A stretch of 55,965 nt of DNA from Paracoccaceae bacterium (GCA_028284605.1 JANQRL010000053.1:1-55965); one strand, 5' to 3'. Shown: positions 7,685 through 16,234, counted from the stretch's first letter. The notes: generated by a model from the letters alone, not told the origin. Made by a program: numbers and translations.

Positions 7685-9211
7685 ATGCCGGACCCGCCCA
7701 TGGCCCTCGAGGTTTTTGACGATCAGCGCCGCGCGCAGCTTGATGGGCGGGAGCTCAGCATCGGCGCGCGGGCGTTTGACGTGCTGGCTTACCTCTTCGC
7801 CCATTCCGACCGCGTTGTGTCCAAGGCGGAACTGCTGGAGCATGTCTGGTCCGGCATGATCGTCGAGGAAGGCAATCTCTCGGTCCAGATCGCGGGCCTG
7901 CGCAAGGCGCTCGGCAAGGATCGCATTAAGACCGTGCCGGGCGTGGGCTATCGCCTGACCGGCGCCGAAGCGGTGCCAGAGACCCAAGCCCCGGAAACCG
8001 CGCGCCGACCGGACCTGCCGCAAATCCCCTCGCTGGCCGTGCTGCCGTTCGCGAACCTGACCGGGTCCGGGGATCAGGACTATCTGGTCGACGGGATCGT
8101 GACCGAGATCATTTCGGCGCTGAGCCGCGTGTCGGGGATTTTCGTGATCTCCTCGACTTCGACCTTCACCTACAAAGGCCGCAGCGTCGATCTCGCGGAG
8201 GTCGGGCAGGAACTGGGCGTGCGATACTTGCTCGAAGGCTCGATCCAGGCGGCGGGCAACCGGCTGCGCATCTTCACGCAACTGATCGAGGCCGAAGCCG
8301 GGCACACGATCTGGCAGGAGCGCTTCGACGGGTCGAGCGAGGACATCTTCGATCTGCAGGACGAGGTGGCGGCGCATGTCGCCGGCGCGCTCGAACCGAA
8401 GCTGCAATCGGTCGAGGCCGAGCTGACGCGCACCAAGCCGACCGACAGCCTCACGGCCTACGATCTCTGCCTGCAGGCGGCGCCCCTGACCCTCAGGCTG
8501 CACTCGATCGGGAACCTGGAGACCGGTCTGACACTGCTCCATCGCGCCCTGGAACTCGACCCGGGCTATATCAAAGCCAAAGCGATGATCTGCTACGCGC
8601 ATACCTCCGCCTTTGCGACAAGGTGGTGGACCTTCGAGCAGGCTGAGGCCGCGCTTCCCCTCGCCCGCGAGGTGCTCGACCAGGAACGCGAGGACGCGCT
8701 GGCCCTGTGCTATGCCGGCCACTACATGGCCTATATCGGCCACGATTACAGCGAGGGCCTGTCAGCGCTGCGGCTCGCGGAGCGGCTGAATCCCAACTCC
8801 GCCACGGTCTCGATGTTGCTCGGCTGGGTCCTGATCTACGAAGAACAGAACGACGCGGCCATCGCGCAGCTGGAACGGGCCAAGCGCATCAGCCCGCTGC
8901 ATCCGCATACCGCCGTCATGAATTCCGGCATCGCCAATGCGCTGACCCAGAAAGGCGATCTGGAGGGCGCGGTGACCTATTACGAGATCGCGCGTGCCGA
9001 GTACCCGGAATTTGCCTCGAACCAACTGGGCTTGATCGGGGTCTATTGGGCGCTTGGTCGCCATGACGAGGCCCAGCAGATGGCGGATTGGCTGCGCGAC
9101 AAGGTGCCCGAGATGACGGTGTCGACCTTCGCCCGCACCGTCCCGCAACGGAGCAAGAGCTTTCTGACCTTGGTGACCGACGCGCTGAAAGAGACCGGTT
9201 TTCCCGACTAG
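7685..9211 (+). CDS. CadC-like winged-helix regulator with TolB-like domain and TPR repeats
   Basis: A 508-residue cytoplasmic regulator. Residues 5-92 form an OmpR/CadC-type winged helix (GARAFDVLAYLFAHSDRVVS, then LSVQIAGLRKALG and TVPGVGYRLTG). Residues 115-250 match the TolB-N-like domain common in adenylate-cyclase-associated regulators (PSLAVLPFANLTGSGDQDYL). From about 265 the protein is TPR-like helical repeats (LHRALELDPGYIKAKAM, LRLAERLNPNSATVS, LERAKRISPLHPHTAV). No membrane segment is visible, unlike true CadC. The signal and target genes are unknown. It converges with a small minus-strand gene whose stop codon lies within its last bases. An in-frame ATG at 7700 is an alternative start. 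Confidence 0.85.
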   Translation: MPDPPMALEVFDDQRRAQLDGRELSIGARAFDVLAYLFAHSDRVVSKAELLEHVWSGMIVEEGNLSVQIAGLRKALGKDRIKTVPGVGYRLTGAEAVPETQAPETARRPDLPQIPSLAVLPFANLTGSGDQDYLVDGIVTEIISALSRVSGIFVISSTSTFTYKGRSVDLAEVGQELGVRYLLEGSIQAAGNRLRIFTQLIEAEAGHTIWQERFDGSSEDIFDLQDEVAAHVAGALEPKLQSVEAELTRTKPTDSLTAYDLCLQAAPLTLRLHSIGNLETGLTLLHRALELDPGYIKAKAMICYAHTSAFATRWWTFEQAEAALPLAREVLDQEREDALALCYAGHYMAYIGHDYSEGLSALRLAERLNPNSATVSMLLGWVLIYEEQNDAAIAQLERAKRISPLHPHTAVMNSGIANALTQKGDLEGAVTYYEIARAEYPEFASNQLGLIGVYWALGRHDEAQQMADWLRDKVPEMTVSTFARTVPQRSKSFLTLVTDALKETGFPD

Positions 9212-9381
9212 CGCAGCAGGCGGTCGACGGCGCCGCGTGCGGCTTCGCGGCGGGCTTGCGCGGCCAGGATCTGTTCCGGGCTCCGCGGGGCGTGACGAGA
9301 GGTGAGCCGCGTCCAAAGCTCGGCCAGGGTCTGCCGGGCCCGGTGCGTTTTCCTGGGGCTGTCGAGCGAGAGAAAAGCCAT
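9208..9381 (-). CDS. Small basic protein of 57 residues, unknown
   Basis: On the minus strand an ATG at 9381 opens a 58-codon frame starting MAFLSLDSPRKTHRARQTLA, containing RSPEQILAAQARREAARGA and ending DRLLR with a TAG that overlaps the end of the upstream regulator gene. An AAAGGAG ribosome-binding site lies 8 bases before the ATG, which is why I call it real. It is rich in Arg and Ala and probably helical, with no signal peptide or cysteine. No family is recognised; in size and charge it recalls small DUF1127-type proteins, but the sequence does not clearly match. Confidence 0.6.
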   Translation of the reverse strand: MAFLSLDSPRKTHRARQTLAELWTRLTSRHAPRSPEQILAAQARREAARGAVDRLLR

Positions 9382-9595
9382 CGGTCGGCTCCTTTCGGGG
9401 TCCTATGATCCGTTGACCCACCCTCGCCCGAGAGGCTGCAAACCGTCCTTAAGCCCGGACTAAACGTTCCAAAATGCGCCTTAACCGTTCGAAACAACCA
9501 CGCCGCACCGCCGGAGATGAGCGCGGATCGGCGATGCGACCGGGGCGGCGCTCGACGGCGACCCCGATGCGCACCCGGCCTGGGCCGGCGGCGGG

Positions 9596-9637
9596 CAGAC
9601 CCTTCGAAGGGTCTGGTAAAACTCTTCGAAGAGTTTT
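9596..9637. repeat. Paired TTCGAA palindromes, cluster A unit 1
   Basis: Two adjacent perfect palindromes: 9596-9615, stem CAGACCC around TTCGAA, and 9618-9637, stem AAAACTC around TTCGAA. Each can form a hairpin on either strand. They belong to a 15-member family in this window. Confidence 0.85.
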
Positions 9638-9697
9638 GTATGGTCGGGCCGGACCGCGCGCAGACAGCCCGATCCTTGAATGCGGCGGTTCAATGCA

Positions 9698-9743
9698 GCA
9701 GACCCTTCGGAGGGTCTGCGCAAAACCCTTCGAAGGGTTTTGC
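9698..9743. repeat. Paired TTCGAA palindromes, cluster A unit 2
   Basis: Palindrome 9698-9719 has stem GCAGACCC and core TTCGGA (one mismatch). Palindrome 9720-9743 has stem GCAAAACCC around TTCGAA. The order and stems are the same as in the pair at 16261-16303, about 6.5 kb away. Confidence 0.85.
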
Positions 9744-9922
9744 CGCCCCCAGGATCAGAAACACTCACAGAGTTCCACCCGGCACACACCGCTCCCTAGG
9801 GCGCTCCGGCTCGCGGCGCTGGACGAGCCGGAAAACCAGCCCAACCGGCGCATGTGCTTTCAAGACCCGGCGCGCGCCCATATAGTACCCAAAACGACAT
9901 CCCGGGCAGTGGGGTTGGGGCA

Positions 9923-10732
9923 GTGGCGCATATCATCGTCGTGGGCAACGAGAAGGGCGGGGCCGGGAAATCCACCGTCTCGATGCATGTGGCCACGGCG
10001 CTGGCGCGGATGGGGCACAAGGTCGGCCTGCTCGATCTCGACCTGCGCCAGAAGACCCTCGGCACCTACATCGCCAACCGCACCCGCTACCTCAAGCGGA
10101 CCGGCCTCGACCTGCCCAGTCCGGACTACCAGGATCTGCCGGAGATCGAGCAGAGCCAGCTCAAGCCCGGCGAGAACGTCTTCGACCACCGGCTGTCTGC
10201 GGCAGTGGCCGGACTTGAGGCCGACAGCGACTTCATCCTGATCGACTGCCCCGGCTCCCATACCCGGCTGAGCCAGGTCGCCCATTCCCTGGCCGATACC
10301 CTGATCACCCCGCTCAACGACAGTTTCGTCGATTTCGACCTCTTGGCCCATGTCGACGAGGACGCGACCGAGATCGAAGCGCCCTCGATCTACTCCGAAA
10401 TGGTCTGGAGCGCGCGGCAGCTTCGCGCCCAGGCCGGGCTGCCGCCGATCGACTGGGTCGTGGTGCGCAACCGGCTCGGCGCCCAGGCGATGGTGAACAA
10501 GGAGAAGATGGAGAAGGCCCTGGACCTGCTCTCCCGCCGGATCGGCTTCCGCACCGCGCCGGGCTTCAACGAGCGGGTGATCTTCCGCGAGCTGTTTCCG
10601 CGCGGACTGACCCTGCTCGACCTGCGCGATATCGGGGTCAAGAATCTCAACATCTCGAACGTCGCGGCCCGGCAGGAGCTGCGCGAACTGGTCCGCGAGT
10701 TGCGGCTGCCAGGCGTAACGGTGGACTTCTGA
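9923..10732 (+). CDS. mipZ: Division-site positioning ATPase MipZ (ParA/MinD superfamily)
   Basis: A 269-residue ATPase that in alphaproteobacteria forms a gradient from ParB at the origins and blocks FtsZ assembly near the poles. The deviant Walker A is GNEKGGAGKST at residues 8-18, followed by the signature LLDLDLRQKTLGTYI, IDCPGSHTRLS (Walker B), PLNDSFVDFDLL and ERVIFRELFPRGLTLLDL, all typical of MipZ rather than plain ParA. GTG 9923 is chosen because the family starts a few residues before the Walker A; the frame is open upstream to 9854 without similarity. It converges on a membrane-protein gene 3 bases beyond its stop. Confidence 0.93.
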   Translation: MAHIIVVGNEKGGAGKSTVSMHVATALARMGHKVGLLDLDLRQKTLGTYIANRTRYLKRTGLDLPSPDYQDLPEIEQSQLKPGENVFDHRLSAAVAGLEADSDFILIDCPGSHTRLSQVAHSLADTLITPLNDSFVDFDLLAHVDEDATEIEAPSIYSEMVWSARQLRAQAGLPPIDWVVVRNRLGAQAMVNKEKMEKALDLLSRRIGFRTAPGFNERVIFRELFPRGLTLLDLRDIGVKNLNISNVAARQELRELVRELRLPGVTVDF

Positions 10733-10735
10733 GGC

Positions 10736-11935
10736 TCAGGCGGCCCGGCGCTCGGCGAAGAGCTTTCGCAGACGGCTGTAGATGCCGAGCGGCAACAGAA
10801 CCGTGACAACCAGGATCATCAGCGCAAACTGATCGCCGGCGAGTGCGCGGTCGAGGAACGCGCGGGCCTGCGCAAGAAGCCCCGCATCGGACGGAACCTG
10901 CTGATCGGCGGGCAGCGTCTGGAGGCCCTGGATCTGGCCCGGTACGGCCTCGGCCAGGGTCGCGAATTGCCCGGTCTGCCAGAGCATCGCGATGACCCCG
11001 GCGCCCCAGAGCACCACGAATCCGGCGACAATGAGCTTCAGCGTCTTCAGTGCGCTGCGCGGACGCGGGGCGGGGTCACCACCCTCGGCATCAGCGACCG
11101 GATCCGCATAGGCCAGGTCGTCCGTGGCGCTGTCCGGATAAGCCAGGTCGTCATCCGCCAAGTCGGCAGCCGCATAATCGGGCTCCTGCTCGGCCGCGCC
11201 GAACAGCTCTTCATCGGTCCAGTCGCTGCGCAGCTTGGAGCGGAAGGCGAATTTCAGCAGGGCGAGGACGCCGAAGGCCCCCGCCACCCAGGCAAAGACC
11301 CCGAAAATCGAGGTCTCGAAGGGCCAGTCCGGGCCGAACGCGGCGACACGGCCCTCCAGGAACGGGTAGACATAGAGCGCGCCGGGGGCGAGGACCGCGC
11401 CGCTCTCGGCAAAGGACTGGCCGATCAGGTCGGCGAAATCGCCGGGATCGCCGAGCCGGCCATTGAGCGTCAGGATCGGGCCATAGACGCCGAATTCGTT
11501 GGCCATCCCGCGCAGATCGGCCCGGGTGAGCTGGTCGAACCCGAAATCATCCGCGGTGAACAGGGCGACGCCCAGAACCTCGGGCGCGGACACACCGTCC
11601 TCGCCCAGGGTCGCCGCAACGGCAAGCAGCGGCACCATGACCGCCAGATCGTCGGTGCCGCGCCGCTCGATGGTCAGTTCCGCGTCCCGGGTCAGGTCGA
11701 GCTGGGCCCGGATCGCCACCTCGTCGAACGCATGCAGGTCATGGACCGGGTTGAAGTTGGAGAGACCGACCGCGGGGGGCGGGCCGGCGCGCAGGGCCTC
11801 CGCTTTGGCCAAATTGGTGCGGTTCTCCTGCATCTGTAGCCAGATGCCACCGCCGAAGAGCACGGCGGCGATCAGGCCGAGCGGAATCGGCCCAAGACGA
11901 AAGAACCCTGTAACAACCCGAAGTACGGCGTGCAT
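10736..11935 (-). CDS. Membrane protein of unknown function, 399 residues
   Basis: An N-terminal membrane helix (PLGLIAAVLFGGGIWLQ), an extracytoplasmic-looking domain of about 150 residues, a second helix pair near ASIFGVFAWVAGAFGVLALL, an acidic repetitive linker with LAYPDS/LAYADP repeats, another helix (LKLIVAGFVVLWGAGVIAML) and a final helix before a basic C-terminus. ATG 11935 is used because AGGAG stands 8 bases before it; a GTG three codons upstream is less well placed. I recognise no family or catalytic motif. It lies between the convergent mipZ and xth-type genes. Confidence 0.75.
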   Translation of the reverse strand: MHAVLRVVTGFFRLGPIPLGLIAAVLFGGGIWLQMQENRTNLAKAEALRAGPPPAVGLSNFNPVHDLHAFDEVAIRAQLDLTRDAELTIERRGTDDLAVMVPLLAVAATLGEDGVSAPEVLGVALFTADDFGFDQLTRADLRGMANEFGVYGPILTLNGRLGDPGDFADLIGQSFAESGAVLAPGALYVYPFLEGRVAAFGPDWPFETSIFGVFAWVAGAFGVLALLKFAFRSKLRSDWTDEELFGAAEQEPDYAAADLADDDLAYPDSATDDLAYADPVADAEGGDPAPRPRSALKTLKLIVAGFVVLWGAGVIAMLWQTGQFATLAEAVPGQIQGLQTLPADQQVPSDAGLLAQARAFLDRALAGDQFALMILVVTVLLPLGIYSRLRKLFAERRAA

Positions 11936-12040
11936 GGCGAACACTCCTGGCGATTGCCGTCAAGGATCGTAGTTAAATGCGGCGGTGCCGTGGCGCGGAG
12001 AGGACGATTTGCCGGTGTTTCGGCGCCGGGGAGACCGCGC

Positions 12041-12829
12041 TCAGAGGTCGAAATCGGCGAAGACTGGCGCGTGGTCCGACGGCTGCTCCCAACCGCGCAC
12101 GGGGCGCAGGATGCGGCTGCCATGGGCCGCGCCGGCGATGTCCGGACTGGCCCAGATATGGTCGAGCCGCCGGCCCTTGTCCGCGGCGTCCCAGTCCGGG
12201 CTGCGATAGGACCACCAGGAATAGAGCTGCCCTTCGGGGATATCGGTGCGGGTGACATCGACCCAGCCGCCGGCCTCCTGCGCCGCGCCCAGCGCCTCGA
12301 CCTCGACGGGTGTGTGGCTGACCACCTTCAGGAGCTGCTTGTGGGACCAGACATCGTCCTGTCGCGGGGCGATGTTGAGATCGCCGACGAGGATCGCCTT
12401 TTCGGGGCGGTTCTGGCGCGCCCAGTCCCGCATATCGGCCACGTAATCGAGCTTCTGTCCGAACTTCTCGTTCACCTCCCGGTCCGGCTTGTCGCCGCCG
12501 GCGGGGACGTAAAAATTGTGGATCGTCACGCCGGTCTCCAGCCGCGCGGCGACATGGCGGGCATGGCCGAGGCCGGCGAAATCCAGATCGCCGGCATCCT
12601 CGAGCGGCAGGCGGGAGAGGATCGCGACGCCGTTATAGCCCTTCTGCCCGCGCGCCACGATATGGCCGTAGCCGAGCGTCCGGAAGCCTTCGAGGGGGAT
12701 CTTCTCCACCGGCGACTTGCATTCCTGAAGGCAAAGGATGTCCGGCGCCTCCTCGGTCAGGAGCCGGGCGACGAGCGCCTCGCGCAGGCGGACCGAGTTG
12801 ATGTTCCAGGTGGCGAGGGTGAAGGGCAT
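12041..12829 (-). CDS. xth: Exodeoxyribonuclease III / AP endonuclease
   Basis: A 262-residue exonuclease III acting on abasic sites and 3'-blocked ends in base-excision repair. The endonuclease/exonuclease/phosphatase fold motifs are complete: TLATWNINSVRLRE, ILCLQECK (metal-binding Glu), IHNFYVPAGGD, VGDLNIAPRQDDVW, RLDHIWAS and the terminal SDHAPVFADF with the catalytic Asp-His. Full length. It is followed on the same strand by the 399-residue membrane protein gene, about 100 bases away, and preceded by the aminotransferase gene. Confidence 0.95.
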   Translation of the reverse strand: MPFTLATWNINSVRLREALVARLLTEEAPDILCLQECKSPVEKIPLEGFRTLGYGHIVARGQKGYNGVAILSRLPLEDAGDLDFAGLGHARHVAARLETGVTIHNFYVPAGGDKPDREVNEKFGQKLDYVADMRDWARQNRPEKAILVGDLNIAPRQDDVWSHKQLLKVVSHTPVEVEALGAAQEAGGWVDVTRTDIPEGQLYSWWSYRSPDWDAADKGRRLDHIWASPDIAGAAHGSRILRPVRGWEQPSDHAPVFADFDL

Positions 12830-12892
12830 GTTTGGGGCTCCGGCAGGGGATGGCCGAACCCTATGTGGAGGCCGGGGGAAGGGCCAGAGGGG

Positions 12893-14002
12893 TCAGCGCA
12901 TGGCGAACCACTCCTCGAGCCGCCCGAGCCCTTCGGCGAACTCATCCGAAGGATTGCCGAAACCGATGCGCAGATACCCTTCCATCCCCATCACCGAGCC
13001 GGGGGTCAGCATGACGCCAGTCTCGGCAATGAGTTGCTCGCAAAGCGCATAGCTTGGCATATCGAGATCGCAACGCAGGAGCGCCGTGGTGCCGGCCTCC
13101 GGGCGGACCCAGTCCAGGCCCTCGGTCCGGTCCACCATGGCACCCAGCGCATCGAGATTGGTGCCGGTGATCTCGCGCCCCCGGGCGAAGATCGCCTCGG
13201 CATTCTCGAGCGCCATCGCGGCGAAGTAGTCGTCGATCATGCCAACGCTGATCGTGGTGTAGTCGCGGTGGATTTCGGCCTCTTTCAGGAACGCCTCCGG
13301 CCCCACGATCCAGCCCAGCCGCAACCCCGCCAGCGAAAACGCCTTCGAGGTCGATCCCGTCGACAGGCCCTTCTCATAGAGATCGGCGACGGAAGGGGTG
13401 ATGCGGCCATCCTGCTCGGTCCCGCGATAGACCTCGTCGCAGAGCACCCAGGCCCCATCGGCGATCTCGGCGATCCGGCTGAGGCCCTCGGCCCCGATCC
13501 GGGCGCCAGTGGGGTTGTTGGGGTTGGTCAGGGCGATCAGCTTGGTCTCCGGGGTGACCAGCTCCGCCAGCCGGTCAAGGTCGGGCAGCCAGCCCTCGGC
13601 CTCGCGCAACGGCAATTCGGTCACCGCCGCGCCGATGCTGGCCGGGATCGCGGTGTGCTGCTGGTAGGTCGGGGTGATCGCGACGACATGGTCCCCGGGC
13701 TCCACAAGGGTCTGATAGACCATGTGATTGGCCCCGATCGTGCCGTGAGTGATGAGCACATTCTCCGCCCCCTGCCGGGCGAAGAGCCGCGCCACCGCCG
13801 CCCGCAGCCGCTCCGACCCCGGGATCGCGCCATAGGTCAGCTTCATCGCGGCGAGGTCCGAGGGCATCGCCTGGGTCCGCCCGGCGATCCGCAGGAGTTT
13901 CTCGACAGTCAGGCTCTCGACACAGGTCTCGGCGAGGTTGAGCGCGCAGCGGGTCTCCCACGCATTCATCCACTGCTCGACGCCGAACGGTTCGATCTTC
14001 AT
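12893..14002 (-). CDS. PLP-dependent class I/II aminotransferase
   Basis: A 369-residue fold-type I aminotransferase. It shows ALTNPNNPTG (cofactor Asn), WVLCDEVYRG (Asp stacking on PLP), GSTSKAFSLAGLRLGWIVG with the Schiff-base Lys, and a C-terminal YLRIGFGNPSDEFAEGL with the carboxylate-binding Arg. ATG 14002 starts MKIEPFGVEQWMNAWE. The family includes MalY/PatB-type C-S lyases and capreomycidine-synthase-like proteins, so the amino-acid substrate remains open. It sits alone between exonuclease III and a terminator of the response-regulator gene. Confidence 0.85.
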   Translation of the reverse strand: MKIEPFGVEQWMNAWETRCALNLAETCVESLTVEKLLRIAGRTQAMPSDLAAMKLTYGAIPGSERLRAAVARLFARQGAENVLITHGTIGANHMVYQTLVEPGDHVVAITPTYQQHTAIPASIGAAVTELPLREAEGWLPDLDRLAELVTPETKLIALTNPNNPTGARIGAEGLSRIAEIADGAWVLCDEVYRGTEQDGRITPSVADLYEKGLSTGSTSKAFSLAGLRLGWIVGPEAFLKEAEIHRDYTTISVGMIDDYFAAMALENAEAIFARGREITGTNLDALGAMVDRTEGLDWVRPEAGTTALLRCDLDMPSYALCEQLIAETGVMLTPGSVMGMEGYLRIGFGNPSDEFAEGLGRLEEWFAMR

Positions 14003-14127
14003 CCCAAGTCTCGCTCCCGGACACCAAGCGACCGCCCCAAGCGCCGCCTCCACGGCAACAGACAGGACCCGGCCGCGCTTGCCAAGCCGCTGCGTGGGGC
14101 AATGACCGCGCCGGGCCCGTCGCGGCC

Positions 14128-14156
14128 AAAAAAAGGCCCGGGCGCGAGGCCCGGGC
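14128..14156 (-). terminator. Rho-independent terminator of the cenR-like gene (minus strand)
   Basis: Read on the minus strand, GCCCGGGC (14156-14149) and GCCCGGGC (14143-14136) pair across a 5-base loop and are followed by a CC and seven T (14134-14128). It lies about 100 bases beyond the stop of the response-regulator gene. Confidence 0.88.
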
Positions 14157-14258
14157 AAGTCCAACAGGGAGGTTGGTGGCTTTACCCCACCACCGGGGGG
14201 ATGTCGTCAACTTAGAGCGATTCCAGACCTCGGAATTTGACGTGGATCAATGATTTCG

Positions 14259-14945
14259 TCAGGCGACCAGCCGGTAACCCCCTGACTCTGTGACAAGAAG
14301 TCGCGCATTCGACGGGTCCGGCTCGATCTTCTGGCGCAGCCGGTAGATGTGGGTTTCGAGCGTGTGCGTGGTCACACCGGCATTGTAGCCCCAGACCTCG
14401 TGCAAGAGCACATCCCGCGCCACGACCCGCTCCGAGGAGCGGTAGAGGAACTTCAGGATGTTGGTTTCCTTCTCGGTCAGGCGGACCTTCTTCTCATCCT
14501 CGGTGATCAGCATCTTCTGGGCTGGGCGGAACGTGTATGGCCCGAGCTGGAAGATCGCGTCCTCGGATTGCTCATGGGTGCGGAGCTGTGCACGGATGCG
14601 CGCGAGCAGCACCGGAAACTTGAACGGCTTCGTGACGTAATCGTTGGCGCCCGCATCGAGGCCGAGGATCGTGTCGCTGTCGCTGTCATGGCCGGTGAGC
14701 ATCACGATCGGGCATTTCACGCCCTGCTTGCGCATGACCCGGCAAAGCTCGCGACCGTCGGTGTCCGGCAGGCCCACATCGAGAATGACGAGGTCGTAGA
14801 GCGCCTCCTTGACCCGGCTCATCGCCTCCGATCCGTCGCCGGCCTCGAAGACGTCGAAATCCTCGGTCATCACCAGTTGTTCGCTCAGCGCCTCGCGCAG
14901 GTCCTCGTCGTCGTCGACAAGAAGTATCTTCTTGAGCTGTGCCAT
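14259..14945 (-). CDS. cenR: OmpR-family response regulator, CenR-like
   Basis: A 228-residue DNA-binding response regulator. The receiver domain (1-120) has the acidic pocket LLVDDDEDLREAL, phospho-acceptor Asp in VILDVGLPDTDGRELC, MLTGHDSDSDTILGLDAGAN and the switch Lys in YVTKPFKFPVLLARIRA. The winged helix (about 130-228) has VRLTEKETNILKFLYR and THTLETHIYRLRQKIEPDPS. Both blocks match the CenR group, which in Caulobacter is an essential envelope regulator, as I recall it. No sensor kinase is adjacent. ATG 14945 is preceded by GGAG. It is divergent from ribA. Confidence 0.85.
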   Translation of the reverse strand: MAQLKKILLVDDDEDLREALSEQLVMTEDFDVFEAGDGSEAMSRVKEALYDLVILDVGLPDTDGRELCRVMRKQGVKCPIVMLTGHDSDSDTILGLDAGANDYVTKPFKFPVLLARIRAQLRTHEQSEDAIFQLGPYTFRPAQKMLITEDEKKVRLTEKETNILKFLYRSSERVVARDVLLHEVWGYNAGVTTHTLETHIYRLRQKIEPDPSNARLLVTESGGYRLVA

Positions 14946-15103
14946 GTCCGAACTCCGTATCGGTTTCAGCCGAAATGTGCAGCGGCGCACCGACGGGCAA
15001 GTTCTGCAACGTTCCGTTCACGGGCTCGTGTCACCGGCTGCCCATTTGTTTCACTTTTGACACCGGGCAGGCTATGGGGCGGGGCGGAGCGCGGGACCAC
15101 GGC

Positions 15104-16183
15104 ATGGCATTCTCCCCCACCCCATCGGAAATCCTCGCCCGGGCGCGGGCCGATCTGCGCATGGGCGGCGCGGTGGTTCTGGCCGAGGACAGGGCAGGCG
15201 CACTCTGCCTGGCGGCGGAGACCTTGCAGCCGGAGCGTCTGGCGGCGGCCCGGGCCCTGGGACCGGCGGCGCTGGCGATCACCGCCTGGCGGGCGGAGAC
15301 GCTCAAAGCCCGGGCCTATGACGGTGATCTGGCCCGCATCGTTCTGCCGGCAGAGGCCGATTGCGGCTGGGTGATGGCCTTGGCCGACCCGGCCGATGAC
15401 CTGCGCCGCCCGATGAAGGGACCGCTGAGGTCCCTCCGCGACGGGGCGGCAGGGTTCGCGCGGGCGGCGATCGCGATCGCCAAATCCGCGCGGCTCCTGC
15501 CGGCGGCCGTGGTCGTGCCGCTCGACGACCCGGCCGGATTCGCGGCCTCGGAAGGGCTCACTCTGGTCGATGTCGCCGCGCTTCCGGTGGACGCGACCGT
15601 CCTGCGCGAGATCGTCTCGGCCCGCCTGCCGCTCGAGGTGTCGGAGGCCGGTCGGCTCCACGTCTTCCGCCCCGCCGATGGCAGCGAGGAGCACTACGCC
15701 GTCGAGATCGGCCAGCCCGACCGCGCCGCGCCGGTCCTGGCGCGGCTGCATTCGGCCTGTTTCACCGGCGACCTGCTGGGCTCGCTGAAATGCGATTGCG
15801 GCCCGCAACTTCGCGCCGCCATGGCCCAGATGGGGGCCGAAGGGGCGGGGGTGCTGCTCTACCTCAATCAGGAGGGCCGCGGCATCGGGCTCGCCAACAA
15901 GATGCGGGCTTATTCCTTGCAGGATCAGGGCTTCGACACGGTGGAGGCGAACCACCGGCTGGGTTTCGAGGATGACGAGCGCGACTTCCGCATCGGCGCC
16001 CGTCTTCTGACCGAGATGGGGTTCTCCAAGGTCCGGCTGATGACCAACAACCCGGCGAAGGTGGAGCGGCTGGCGCAATGCGGGCTGGAGGTGACCGAAC
16101 GGGTGCCGCTCAAGGTCGGCGAGACCCGGTTCAACCACCATTATCTGGCGACGAAAGCGAAGAAGTCCGGGCATCTCCTCTGA
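15104..16183 (+). CDS. ribA: GTP cyclohydrolase II
   Basis: A 359-residue enzyme opening the GTP ring to give the first riboflavin precursor. The catalytic half contains LARLHSACFTGDLLGSLKCD with zinc-binding Cys 219, 230 and 232, YLNQEGRGIGLANKMRAYSL, and near the end MTNNPAKVERLAQCGLEVTERVP. About 150 residues precede this core; they are not a DHBP synthase (ribB) in recognisable form, but long N-termini are common in Rhodobacteraceae RibA. ATG 15104 (MAFSPTPSEILARARADLR) is preferred; an in-frame ATG at 15074 is possible. It ends 5 bases before the palindrome cluster at 16.2 kb. Confidence 0.92.
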   Translation: MAFSPTPSEILARARADLRMGGAVVLAEDRAGALCLAAETLQPERLAAARALGPAALAITAWRAETLKARAYDGDLARIVLPAEADCGWVMALADPADDLRRPMKGPLRSLRDGAAGFARAAIAIAKSARLLPAAVVVPLDDPAGFAASEGLTLVDVAALPVDATVLREIVSARLPLEVSEAGRLHVFRPADGSEEHYAVEIGQPDRAAPVLARLHSACFTGDLLGSLKCDCGPQLRAAMAQMGAEGAGVLLYLNQEGRGIGLANKMRAYSLQDQGFDTVEANHRLGFEDDERDFRIGARLLTEMGFSKVRLMTNNPAKVERLAQCGLEVTERVPLKVGETRFNHHYLATKAKKSGHLL

Positions 16184-16188
16184 GGCCG

Positions 16189-16234
16189 GCAAGACCTTTC
16201 GAAAGGTCTTGCAAGGGATTTCGAAATCCCTTGC
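16189..16234. repeat. Paired TTCGAA palindromes, cluster B unit 1
   Basis: Palindrome 16189-16212 has stem GCAAGACCT around TTCGAA. Palindrome 16211-16234 has stem GCAAGGGAT around TTCGAA and shares two bases with the first. Both are perfect. Confidence 0.88.

Larger units (their letters stand above)
9382..9922. other. 541-bp divergent intergenic region upstream of mipZ
   Basis: No convincing gene is present. On the left are the leader of the 57-residue minus-strand gene and two CtrA-like motifs (TTAA-N7-CTAA at 9449-9463 and TTAACCG at 9481-9487). The middle holds four palindromes (9596-9615, 9618-9637, 9698-9719, 9720-9743). The right part should hold the mipZ promoter, which I could not define. 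Confidence 0.6.

Noticed and set aside
11930-14215. A long plus-strand open frame opposite exonuclease III and the aminotransferase.
   Set aside because: Both minus-strand genes carry complete family motifs; the plus frame has none.
14190-14220. GGTGG/CCACC repeat near 14.2 kb as a second terminator.
   Set aside because: The stem is short, has no T-run on either strand, and the stronger hairpin at 14128-14156 already explains termination.
15057-15080. TTGACA upstream of ribA as a promoter -35 element.
   Set aside because: No acceptable -10 is found at 16-18 bases, so it was not annotated.
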